A stretch of 12,983 nucleotides of DNA from Candidatus Scybalomonas excrementavium (GTDB lineage Bacteria > Bacillota > Clostridia > Lachnospirales > Lachnospiraceae), in contig JADIML010000084.1 of assembly GCA_017694765.1 (NCBI GenBank), positions 1-12,983 of the forward strand, written 5' to 3'. Under the pieces are notes generated by a model. The model was not told the DNA's origin, did no database searches, and saw only the letters and a list, made by a program, of their open reading frames with translations. Both the position numbers and the translations under genes were made by a program. Within the stretch, counting starts at the first letter, position 1, and every line of letters begins with the position of its first letter. This document shows positions 1-6,803 of this stretch, in pieces.

Positions 1-132
1 TCCTTGTTCTAATCCTTGTTCTAGTCCTTGTTCTAACCCTTGCTTTAACCCTTGTTCTAACCCTTGTTCTAACCCTTGCTTTAACCCTTGCTTTAACCCT
101 TGCTTTAACCCTTGCTTTAACCCTTGCTCTCT
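1..132. repeat. 12-bp in-frame tandem repeat (about 11 units)
   Basis: Eleven consecutive 12-base units of the pattern CCCTTGCTTTAA run from the left window edge to 132. They vary at a few positions: TCC or CCC at the start, TTC or CTT in the middle, and a divergent last unit ending CTCTCT. On the minus strand each unit encodes Glu/Lys-Gln-Gly-Leu. The repeat may continue beyond the window. The unit length is a multiple of three, so gain or loss of units changes tail length without shifting frame. The most uniform units (73-120) are identical, which suggests recent duplication or slippage. Confidence 0.95.
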
Positions 133-864
133 GCCTTCTTCTGCTGCCGCTTCCATGTACATTCTTCTTACATCTTCCACTGTATATTCCTGAAATAACA
201 TACTAGACACCTCACTTTCATGTCGCACTAAATATTCTGTTAAAACTCCATGTTCCATGCAAAATTTCACTGCTTTTTGAATTGCTTGTGCTAAATCGTA
301 GCCTTGTCTTTTGAATCCTTTAATCCCTTGAAGTAAAGTGCTATAACCACTTAGAGAACTTGATTTCTCCTTAATTTCAAGCTCTTTATTGATATTATAG
401 CACGTTACTTCAACGTCTATGGGAGCTTTTGTTGAAAAAGAATCCGATAATCGCAATATCTCGACTGCTGGTTGTTCTTCTTCCCCTGTGTAAATAACAA
501 AAAACTCTGGTGTTGGTAGATTTACAATCTTCCTACCATATACATTATAACTTTCATTACCAAATTCACCTCGAAGAAATTTATTATACTCCTCAGCTAT
601 ATAAAGTAACATTCTGACTGGCATGTTAGGATTGATCGTCGCTTGATGTTCGATTAATACAATTAAATGGTTATCCTTTGTGAGAAATGCTAAGTCATTA
701 TAGCGCTCACAAAACAAAAGTTGCTTTAATGTAACATTCATAATATCTTCTTTTTTATACACTGTACCACATAAAGCATTGACAAGTTCTACTGCATATT
801 CTTCTCTTCCAAATAAGTCAACAAATACAGTATCTTGATATTTTTTATTTGCCTTTTTATCCAT
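1..864 (-). CDS. Rpn-family PD-(D/E)XK nuclease / putative transposase (3' end outside window)
   Basis: This open frame has no stop inside the window, so at least 288 residues are present and the C-terminus is missing. It begins with ATG at 864, preceded by a GGGGGAAAG ribosome binding site. The N-terminal part resembles the Rpn / PD-(D/E)XK nuclease family (transposase_31-like): 'YQDTVFVDLF' near residues 9-18, an Asp in 'YNDLAF' (D57) and an E-x-Q in 'LIEHQAT' (E72, Q74), which fit the D...ExQ catalytic signature. Members of this family are DNA endonucleases linked to recombination in E. coli; a phage-defence or mobility role is known only for some. From about residue 245 the protein is a tetrapeptide repeat of the form (E/K)QGL, preceded by 'EEGR'. 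Such charged glycine-rich tails are common in this family. A sigma-A promoter lies upstream, so it is probably transcribed alone. Family call is confident; cellular role is not known. Confidence 0.85.
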   Translation of the reverse strand, partial: MDKKANKKYQDTVFVDLFGREEYAVELVNALCGTVYKKEDIMNVTLKQLLFCERYNDLAFLTKDNHLIVLIEHQATINPNMPVRMLLYIAEEYNKFLRGEFGNESYNVYGRKIVNLPTPEFFVIYTGEEEQPAVEILRLSDSFSTKAPIDVEVTCYNINKELEIKEKSSSLSGYSTLLQGIKGFKRQGYDLAQAIQKAVKFCMEHGVLTEYLVRHESEVSSMLFQEYTVEDVRRMYMEAAAEEGREQGLKQGLKQGLKQGLKQGLEQGLEQGLKQGLEQGLEQGLEQG

Positions 865-891
865 TGTAACTTTCCCCCTTTTCTTACTTCC

Positions 892-920
892 ATTATACAA
901 TTTATTCTAATAAAATACAA
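892..920 (-). promoter_or_regulatory. Sigma-A-type promoter of the Rpn-family gene
   Basis: On the minus strand, TTGTAT (920-915) is followed by a 17-base spacer and a perfect TATAAT (897-892). The -10 box ends 28 bases before the ATG at 864, leaving room for a short leader with the GGGGGAAAG site. Two small AT-rich inverted repeats lie just upstream (ATCTA/TAGAT at 927-940 and AAATTG/CAATTT at 946-962); whether they bind anything is unknown. Confidence 0.7.
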
Positions 921-996
921 TTATAAATCTATATTTAGATCATGTAAATTGATTTTCAATTTTTATCATAATACAAAATCATCGATTAAAATCTAA

Positions 997-1050
997 AAAT
1001 AAGACCAGCTTCATCTGTCTAAAACAACTTGAATGACTCTGGTCTTATTT
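997..1050 (-). terminator. Inverted repeat, likely terminator of the rRNA methyltransferase gene
   Basis: Perfect 12-bp arms AAATAAGACCAG (997-1008) and CTGGTCTTATTT (1039-1050) flank a 30-base loop, three bases beyond the stop codon at 1054. On the minus strand the second arm runs into TTTTTAGATTTT, giving a usable U-tract. The loop is longer than in most intrinsic terminators, so efficiency is uncertain. Confidence 0.6.
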
Positions 1051-1053
1051 CTC

Positions 1054-2238
1054 CTATTTTCTTCTAGTCAACACTACAATATTTTCCACATGTCCTGTCC
1101 ATGGGAATAAATCAAATGGATAACATCCTTCTGGATTATATCCTTTTTTCTTAAAATAGCGAATATCTCTTTCTAAAGTTTCTGGATGACAAGAGATATA
1201 TACTACCTTTTTTGGTGCCATCATTGCTAAAGAGTCTATAAATGTTTCTGTGCTTCCACTTCTTGGTGGATCTAGAAATACTACATCTGCACTCTCTCCA
1301 TGCTCTGCCATTTTAACCATGAATTTACTTGCATCTTCACAATAAAATCTTACATTTTTTATATCATTTCTCTTAGCATTGAAGATAGCATCTTTCACTG
1401 CATCTTTGTTTAACTCAACTCCAATGACTTCTTTTGCTTTTTTACTAGCAATTAAACCAATCGTACCTATTCCACAGTAAGCATCAATTACCTTTTCTTT
1501 TCCTGATAACTTAGCTAATGCAATCGCTTTTTCATATAAATGTTCTGTTTGAATCGGATTGATTTGGTAAAAGGATTTCGAAGAGATTCGAAATGTACAT
1601 CCACAAAGCACATCTTCTATATAACCTTTTCCATAGAGAATATGTTCTTTTTCTCCAAGAACCATGCTCGTTCCTCTTCCATTGACATTTTGAATCACAG
1701 TTGTAATTTCTGGATGTACTTTTCGCAATGCTTTGACAAAATTGTTCTTGGATGGAAAGACTGGCGAAGCAGTTACTAACACAACCATAATTTGTCCTGT
1801 CGCAAATCCTCTTTTAATCAATATGTGTCGCATAAACCCATACTGTGTATCTTCATCATATACTTTCATTTTGAAAGATTTCATCAATTCTTTTACTGTA
1901 GCAATGATTTCATCTGCCTTTTGATCTTCGATCAAACAGCGATCAATTGGTACAACAAAGTGAGTTCCTTCTTTATATACACCTGAGATAATCTGATTTT
2001 TTCTATCACGATCAAACACAGCATGTACCTTATTTCGATAAAAGTATGGGGATTCCATTCCAAAAATCGGATAAACTGGGCAGTGTTTCTTCATAAGTCC
2101 ACTTACCCATTTTTGTTTTTTCTTTAATTGTTCCTCATAGGAGATTCCTTGATATTGACATCCACCACATTTTTTAGCATAAGGACAGCTTTGTTGTTTC
2201 TTTTCTACAACATTTTGCTTTTTATTTTGTGTATTCAT
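1054..2238 (-). CDS. rlmD: 23S rRNA (uracil-C5)-methyltransferase, TrmA/RlmD (RlmCD) family
   Basis: Predicted SAM-dependent enzyme that makes 5-methyluridine in 23S rRNA. Visible features, numbered from the chosen start (394 residues): an iron-sulfur cluster signature C18-x5-C24-GG-C27 with a likely fourth ligand C101 in 'PIDRC'; the family segment 'FYQINPIQTEHLY'; a SAM-binding loop 'DAYCGIGTIG'; a 'DPPRSG' motif; and the nucleophilic cysteine C350 in 'YISCHPETLERD'. The N-terminal TRAM domain found in many family members is absent: the cluster cysteines begin only 17 residues in. I chose the ATG at 2238 because AGGAG lies 5 bases before it; an in-frame ATG at 2265 has no ribosome binding site. 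Firmicutes enzymes of this group can modify U747, U1939 or both, so RlmD versus RlmCD cannot be decided. The secreted-protein gene lies 87 bases upstream and a terminator follows. Symbol given with moderate confidence. Confidence 0.9.
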   Translation of the reverse strand: MNTQNKKQNVVEKKQQSCPYAKKCGGCQYQGISYEEQLKKKQKWVSGLMKKHCPVYPIFGMESPYFYRNKVHAVFDRDRKNQIISGVYKEGTHFVVPIDRCLIEDQKADEIIATVKELMKSFKMKVYDEDTQYGFMRHILIKRGFATGQIMVVLVTASPVFPSKNNFVKALRKVHPEITTVIQNVNGRGTSMVLGEKEHILYGKGYIEDVLCGCTFRISSKSFYQINPIQTEHLYEKAIALAKLSGKEKVIDAYCGIGTIGLIASKKAKEVIGVELNKDAVKDAIFNAKRNDIKNVRFYCEDASKFMVKMAEHGESADVVFLDPPRSGSTETFIDSLAMMAPKKVVYISCHPETLERDIRYFKKKGYNPEGCYPFDLFPWTGHVENIVVLTRRK

Positions 2239-2298
2239 TCTTTCTCCTGTTCTAGTACATATCATTCATCATAACAAATTATTTTACATTTCTTATGA

Positions 2299-2326
2299 TA
2301 CGCATTTTATAAGTGCTACGCATTTT
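2299..2326. repeat. Short direct repeat TACGCATTTT, 18-bp period
   Basis: TACGCATTTT occurs at 2299-2308 and again at 2317-2326, the second copy touching the stop codon of the secreted-protein gene. It lies between that gene and the methyltransferase gene. No clear promoter or terminator is associated with it; function unknown. Confidence 0.5.
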
Positions 2327-3438
2327 TACTCAAATTTAACGGAATAGGCTCCACTAGCATCTTTTGTTGATTGTTTTGATACTTTTAAATAATAAATTCC
2401 TTTTGGTAATTTATCACTTGTTACAAAAATGGCTTTTCCATTATGTGGATAAAATTTAGCATTATGTAATGTCACATTTGGATCTTCTGCAATCAATTCA
2501 TATTCTAGCTTTCTTGTTGAGTAATTGCTAATTGTAAGTCTAAGTGTTTGACTACTTGATAATGAAAATTTAAACCAACCACTTTTTGCTTTGGAATCAT
2601 TTAGATAAATAAGATCTGTTTTTGCTTTTGATCTCATTAATGTTGTTGCATTTTCTTTGTTTAATCCACCTTGATCGTCTGGATCGGAAACTTTATATCG
2701 GATTTTATATGGATTTTTTATATCTTCAATTTTTATATAGTACGTTCCCTTTTTTAAAGCATAATATGTTGTATAATCATTGCTTTTTACAAGACGGTTC
2801 TTTTTCGGATTTAAAGAGTTTTTTTGACGATTACAAAGCTCTATGGCAAGTTTTCCACTGGAAGTTTTATAAGTTTTCCCTTGTACTTTAATATATCCAT
2901 TTTTCTCCATCTTTACTTTATAGTAAGCAGTATTTTTACTTTGTGTTAAACCAGCAAATTTCCATGTATTTTGATTTAACACTTTATTACCACTTGGATA
3001 TAATACGCCACGACACCAAATATTAATTGGGGCATCGTTTTCTTCTATCTCAATATGAAGAAAAATCGTTCCTTTTTCTTCTTGTTCTATCCACGCTTGA
3101 CACTGCAATCCTTCATCTGATAGAGTTGACATTTCTTCTATTGTAGCTCCATCGCTATCTAAAATAGAGAGGTGAACATTTTGATTCAAACTTTTTGCCC
3201 CTACTCTTACCTGTAATTGTCCTCCATCAGACACTTTCATTGGTATTTCCATTGTTGTTGTATGAGCTGGGATTACAATATTGGTTGTCGGTATGTTATC
3301 TTTTAATACTTTTGAATAAGAAGTCGCTGTTGGAATTGTAATACTATCTTCTGCCCTAACGAATACTGGAGTAAATAATAACAAGTAAACAATCAGGATC
3401 CAAACTATGACTTTTCTTAGACTATTATGTCTTATCAT
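2326..3438 (-). CDS. Secreted protein with PPC-like beta domains, function unknown
   Basis: A 370-residue exported protein of unknown function. Residues 1-29 form a Sec signal peptide: basic 'RHNSLRK', a hydrophobic stretch 'VIVWILIVYLLLF', and a probable signal peptidase I site after 'VRA' (residue 29). There is no lipobox Cys and no LPxTG anchor, so the mature protein is probably released or loosely wall-bound. The rest is beta-rich and soluble, with two segments resembling bacterial pre-peptidase C-terminal (PPC) domains: 'TAYYKVKME...GTYYIKIED' in the middle and 'SGWFKFSLSSSQTLRLTI...GIYYLKVSK' to the C-terminus. No peptidase or other catalytic motif is visible. The ATG at 3438 has GGAGGG at good spacing. 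It has a strong promoter of its own just after cobO, so it may be independent of the cobalamin genes. Domain call is by eye and moderate. Confidence 0.75.
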   Translation of the reverse strand: MIRHNSLRKVIVWILIVYLLLFTPVFVRAEDSITIPTATSYSKVLKDNIPTTNIVIPAHTTTMEIPMKVSDGGQLQVRVGAKSLNQNVHLSILDSDGATIEEMSTLSDEGLQCQAWIEQEEKGTIFLHIEIEENDAPINIWCRGVLYPSGNKVLNQNTWKFAGLTQSKNTAYYKVKMEKNGYIKVQGKTYKTSSGKLAIELCNRQKNSLNPKKNRLVKSNDYTTYYALKKGTYYIKIEDIKNPYKIRYKVSDPDDQGGLNKENATTLMRSKAKTDLIYLNDSKAKSGWFKFSLSSSQTLRLTISNYSTRKLEYELIAEDPNVTLHNAKFYPHNGKAIFVTSDKLPKGIYYLKVSKQSTKDASGAYSVKFE

Positions 3439-3453
3439 TTTTTATTCCCTCCA

Positions 3454-3492
3454 TGTATACAAAAAACACTTCTGTTCCATTTTAGTATACAA
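3454..3492. promoter_or_regulatory. Paired GTATACAA motif over the promoter and leader (possible operator)
   Basis: GTATACAA occurs at 3455-3462 and 3485-3492, 30 bases apart. The core GTATAC is palindromic, and the first copy extends to an 8-base palindrome TGTATACA (3454-3461). One copy overlaps the -10 box; the other lies in the leader just ahead of the ribosome binding site. The placement would suit a repressor binding on one face of the helix, but no regulator gene is nearby. Confidence 0.35.
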
Positions 3493-3513
3493 GGAATCTC
3501 TTTCCCTTGTCAA
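3484..3513 (-). promoter_or_regulatory. Strong sigma-A-type promoter of the secreted-protein gene
   Basis: On the minus strand, a consensus TTGACA (3513-3508) is separated by 18 bases from TATACT (3489-3484). Transcription would start near 3476, giving a leader of about 38 bases with a GGAGGG site. The -35 box begins 15 bases past the cobO stop codon, so the secreted-protein gene can be expressed apart from the cobalamin operon. Confidence 0.75.
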
Positions 3514-3528
3514 CGGAACAACCGTTCC

Positions 3529-4056
3529 TTAATATTCGATTCCAAGTCGTGCTGGAATTCCTTGTTCAAATGGATGCTTTACTTTTTTTACTTCTGATAC
3601 ATAATCTGCTAATTCTATCATCTTATCACTTGGATCTCTTCCTGTTAAAATGACCTCTAAATGCTTTGGACGGTTTTTTAATTGTTCTAACACTAATTCT
3701 TCTGATAGTAAACCTGCTTGAATTGTATATAAAGTTTCATCCATGCAAAGTACATCATAGTCCTTTGCTTCTTCAAATAACAGCTTTAGTTGCTCTTCAT
3801 TTCGTCTTTTTTCTTCTATTTGTTCATCTTTGGTCATTTGAAAAGAAAATTTTGCAGTGTCTGCTCCTTTTTTACATGTAATATTAGGAATACCTTCTAA
3901 AATATTTCTCTCGCTACTTTCATTATTTTTCATAAACTGATAAAATAATACTTTTTTTCCAGAACCAGCAGCTCGTACCATTAATCCAACCGATGTTGTC
4001 GTTTTTCCTTTTCCATCTCCACAGTATAAATGAAGTAATCCTCTTTGTTGTTCCAT
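3529..4056 (-). CDS. cobO: Corrinoid adenosyltransferase (CobA/CobO/BtuR type)
   Basis: Predicted cytosolic enzyme that moves the adenosyl group of ATP onto the cobalt of cob(I)yrinic acid a,c-diamide or another corrinoid, forming the Co-C bond of adenosylcobalamin precursors. The 175-residue length is typical. The ATP-binding loop 'GDGKGKTTTSVG' (residues 13-24) with the preceding 'LLHLYCG' is the hallmark of this family rather than of the PduO or EutT types. Further family segments are 'KVLFYQFMK', 'DVLCMDETLYTIQAGLL' and 'LEVILTGRDPSDKMIELADYVSEVKKVKHPF'-like sequence near the C-terminus. The ATG at 4056 has an AGGAAG site 7 bases upstream. It follows cbiP by 16 bases and is the last gene of the cobalamin operon. 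No terminator with a U-run follows it. Adenosylation in this pathway is normally linked to the amidation done by CbiP, which fits the neighbours. Confidence 0.93.
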   Translation of the reverse strand: MEQQRGLLHLYCGDGKGKTTTSVGLMVRAAGSGKKVLFYQFMKNNESSERNILEGIPNITCKKGADTAKFSFQMTKDEQIEEKRRNEEQLKLLFEEAKDYDVLCMDETLYTIQAGLLSEELVLEQLKNRPKHLEVILTGRDPSDKMIELADYVSEVKKVKHPFEQGIPARLGIEY

Positions 4057-4072
4057 GTTATCGCTTCCTTTC

Positions 4073-5563
4073 TTATTTTGCTAAGCCCATTATATGATAA
4101 ATTTCTTCCATATTCAAAGAATTTCTAATTAAATCAGCTAATTTATCATATTGACTTTCTTTAAATTCCAAAAAACTCTGTTCTGGCATATCCCCTTTTA
4201 ATTGAAAATAATTGCGAACAAAAGATTCATTATCAAAAATTCCATGTAGATAAGTTCCCATGACTGTTCCTTTTTCATTGAGACAGCCATCGATTCGCCC
4301 ATCTTCTAATATACAAAATGGAACTGCATGTTCTTCATATAATGTGTTACCCATATGAATCTCATATCCTTCTACCTTCTGAGCGATATCTATCATATCT
4401 TTTGCTTCAAAACCATCATAGACAGACTTTGTAAGTGTTCCATTTACTCTTGTTCGCATTTTTGTTTTTTCAAACACTGTAGTAAATGGCAGTAATTGAA
4501 GTCCTCGCATACTTCCACCATGCTCAACACCATTATCATCTCGTAATTCCTGCCCTAACATTTGAAATCCTCCACAGATTCCAAAGATCTTTACTTGATT
4601 TTGCAATCGTAAAATTGCTCCTTCTAATCCATTTTCTCTTAGCCATTTTAAGTCTGCCATTGTATTTTTTGTTCCCGGTAAAATAATATAATCTGGCATT
4701 CCTAATTCTTCTTTTCGCTCTACATAACGAACCGACAGCCCTTCATAACATCCCAGTGCTACAAAGTCTGTAAAGTTTGAAATATGTGGGAGATGGATAA
4801 CAGCAATATCAATTCCACCCAATGCTTCTTTACAACTAAGGCTTGTAGCTAAACTGTCCTCATCATCTAGCACAATTTTTTCCATTGGAATCACACCAAC
4901 CACTTTCTTATGTGTCAAATCTTCAATCATTTGAAGCCCCGGTTCTAATATCGCTTTATCGCCACGAAATTTATTAATAATCATTCCTTGGATTCGATTC
5001 TTTTCCTCTTCTTCTAATAGCTCTATTGTTCCGTAAAGAGAGGCAAATACTCCTCCTCTATCAATATCTGCTACTAATAAAACTGGAGCATCTACCATCT
5101 TAGCAAATCCCATATTTACAATATCTTCGGATTTTAAATTGATTTCTGCTGGACTTCCTGCACCTTCAATGACAATAATATCATATTGATTCGCTAATGA
5201 CTCATATGCTTTTAAAATATCTGGAATAAATGTTGTTTTTCTTTTAAAATATTCCCCTGCCGATAAATTTCCGTAAACTTCTCCATTGACAATCACTTGT
5301 GAACCCATCGTGCTAGTTGGTTTTAATAAAACCGGATTCATTTCTACAGTTGGTTCTATCCCTGCTGCTTCTGCCTGCATGGCTTGTGCTCGTCCAATCT
5401 CTAATCCATCTTTTGTAATATAAGAATTTAATGCCATATTCTGGGATTTAAACGGTGCAACTTTATACCCGTCTTGTGCAAACACGCGACAAAGTCCTGC
5501 TGTCACAAATGTTTTACCAGAGTTTGACATCGTTCCTTGTATCATAATACATACAGCACTCAT
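4073..5563 (-). CDS. cbiP: Cobyric acid synthase (adenosylcobyric acid amidotransferase)
   Basis: Predicted glutamine- and ATP-dependent enzyme that amidates four carboxyl groups of adenosylcobyrinic acid a,c-diamide to give adenosylcobyric acid. The 496-residue length is normal for CbiP/CobQ. The N-terminal dethiobiotin-synthetase-like ATPase domain begins with 'GTMSNSGKT' (about residues 10-18) and 'PFKSQNMALNSY', both diagnostic. The C-terminal class I glutamine amidotransferase domain has the nucleophilic Cys in 'GICGGFQM' (C330) and the catalytic His in 'TYLHGIF' (H440). No key residue seems missing. The start codon overlaps the cobD stop by 4 bases (ATGA), indicating translational coupling, and cobO follows after 16 bases. 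The alternative name cobQ is used for the same reaction in the aerobic pathway; cbiP is preferred because the neighbouring chelatase is the anaerobic CbiK. Confidence 0.95.
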   Translation of the reverse strand: MSAVCIMIQGTMSNSGKTFVTAGLCRVFAQDGYKVAPFKSQNMALNSYITKDGLEIGRAQAMQAEAAGIEPTVEMNPVLLKPTSTMGSQVIVNGEVYGNLSAGEYFKRKTTFIPDILKAYESLANQYDIIVIEGAGSPAEINLKSEDIVNMGFAKMVDAPVLLVADIDRGGVFASLYGTIELLEEEEKNRIQGMIINKFRGDKAILEPGLQMIEDLTHKKVVGVIPMEKIVLDDEDSLATSLSCKEALGGIDIAVIHLPHISNFTDFVALGCYEGLSVRYVERKEELGMPDYIILPGTKNTMADLKWLRENGLEGAILRLQNQVKIFGICGGFQMLGQELRDDNGVEHGGSMRGLQLLPFTTVFEKTKMRTRVNGTLTKSVYDGFEAKDMIDIAQKVEGYEIHMGNTLYEEHAVPFCILEDGRIDGCLNEKGTVMGTYLHGIFDNESFVRNYFQLKGDMPEQSFLEFKESQYDKLADLIRNSLNMEEIYHIMGLAK

Positions 5564-6732
5564 TTAACTTCCTCCCTAAAAACTTGCAACAATTTTTCAT
5601 TTTCCTCTCTTGTCTTAATACCAATTCGATAATAATCCTTTGTTAAACCTCGATAATTTTGACAACTTCGAATTAGAATTCCCCTCTGCTTTACCCTTTC
5701 ATGAAGGGTATCATCTCCTTGTTTTTGAAACAAAATATAATTAGCTTCTCCACATAAAACAAGAAAACCTAACGATTCTAATTGTTCTATTAAAAAAGCT
5801 CTTTCTTTTTTTATATAGGCAACTGTTTTTTTCACAAACTCTTCTTCTAATAGAGCAGCCATTCCAGCTTTTTGTGCTAAATGATTGACAGACCAGCTTG
5901 GTCCTTTTTGTTGTAGCATATCCTTTGTTATCGTTTGATCTAAAATTCCATAGCCAAGTCGGATTCCGGGTATACCATACATTTTCGTAAAGGAACGCAA
6001 AATCGTAACATGTCGCTCTTTTTTTAACTGCTTTACTAACTCATTTTCTTGTTTCCCTACAAAATCTAGAAAACTGAGATCTAATAATACTTTTATTTGA
6101 TACTCTCTTGTTTTTTCTATCATGTTCTCCAACAATTCCCATGAAATCATTTTTCCAGTTGGGTTATTAGGCGAACATAGAATCAGTAAATCATACGTAT
6201 CATCTAGACATTGTAAAAATTCTTCGGTTAATACTAGGTGATTTTCTTTCCATACGACTTGTCCATTCTCTTTTTGTTCTACACGTTCCATTGGATATAA
6301 AACAAGTTCTGGTCGTATTCTATCTACTTTCTTAGCTAGAGTTTCTTGTGCTTTCTTTCTAAAAAAAGTCACTTCATACTGATGATTCCAATGATTTTTT
6401 AGCACTTCTTCATACTCAACAAAAGTTGGAACTGGAAGACATACCTTATTTGGTGATAAGGCTGTCAAATAGCGATATAAAACGTCAGCACCTCCATTTC
6501 CACAAAAAATACGCTCTTCTTCTACTCCCTCCCATTGTGCCAATGCTTTTGTAAGTTGAAGGCAATCTGGATCTGGATAATGAACTAATTCTTCTATTCC
6601 TTGCAGCATTGCGTTCTTAATTCCTTTTGGCATACCAAAAGGATTAATATTAGCTGAGAAGTCTAACCATTGTTCCACTGGAAATCCCGTTTCTTTAGAA
6701 GCTCTATGCCGATATCCACCATGTAATTCCAT
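5560..6732 (-). CDS. cobD: Threonine-phosphate decarboxylase (CobD type, PLP-dependent)
   Basis: Predicted PLP enzyme of the histidinol-phosphate aminotransferase fold that decarboxylates L-threonine 3-O-phosphate to (R)-1-amino-2-propanol phosphate, the linker used by CbiB. The start 'MELHGGYRHRASKETG' and 'DFSANINPFGMP' are characteristic of CobD as opposed to HisC. The PLP-binding Lys is K250 in 'SFTKMYGIPGIRLGYG'; 'CSPNNPTG' and the Asp in 'VLLDLSFLDF' contact the cofactor, and an Arg sits in 'YYRIGIKT'. At 390 residues it is a little longer than the Salmonella enzyme, with extra sequence around 'ERVEQKENGQVVWKEN' (roughly 145-165). The ATG at 6732 has AAAGGA at good spacing. It overlaps cbiP by 4 bases and lies 71 bases after cbiB. 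HisC is the main alternative, but the operon argues strongly for CobD. Confidence 0.92.
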   Translation of the reverse strand: MELHGGYRHRASKETGFPVEQWLDFSANINPFGMPKGIKNAMLQGIEELVHYPDPDCLQLTKALAQWEGVEEERIFCGNGGADVLYRYLTALSPNKVCLPVPTFVEYEEVLKNHWNHQYEVTFFRKKAQETLAKKVDRIRPELVLYPMERVEQKENGQVVWKENHLVLTEEFLQCLDDTYDLLILCSPNNPTGKMISWELLENMIEKTREYQIKVLLDLSFLDFVGKQENELVKQLKKERHVTILRSFTKMYGIPGIRLGYGILDQTITKDMLQQKGPSWSVNHLAQKAGMAALLEEEFVKKTVAYIKKERAFLIEQLESLGFLVLCGEANYILFQKQGDDTLHERVKQRGILIRSCQNYRGLTKDYYRIGIKTREENEKLLQVFREEVK

Positions 6733-6803
6733 TGTGTATTCCTTTCTGTTCTACTTAAATTCCTTCCTCATTGTTCTCTTTACTAACTTGACTTGTTATG
6801 CTT

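Noticed and set aside
1..132. Short regularly repeated units suggesting a CRISPR or repeat array
   Set aside because: Units are 12 bases, directly adjacent with no spacers, and stay in frame with the nuclease gene; this is a coding repeat.
1..864. Rpn-family gene as evidence of a mobile element insertion
   Set aside because: No terminal inverted repeats, target duplication or partner mobility genes are visible; the gene has a normal promoter and ordinary surroundings.
1540..1986. Several plus-strand frames inside the methyltransferase gene
   Set aside because: They are antisense to a well-supported gene and look like out-of-frame reading; similar shadows at 2622-2891, 3666-3881, 4486-4686, 7660-7845, 8109-8318 and 10500-10691 were dismissed for the same reason.
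2239..2265. Upstream ATG at 2265 for the methyltransferase
   Set aside because: No ribosome binding site precedes it, and its extra codons include the AGGAG site that serves the ATG at 2238.
3512..3528. Small hairpin (AACGG/CCGTT) just after cobO as a terminator
   Set aside because: The stem is only 5 bp and no T-run follows on the minus strand; the same bases lie next to the -35 box of the next promoter.
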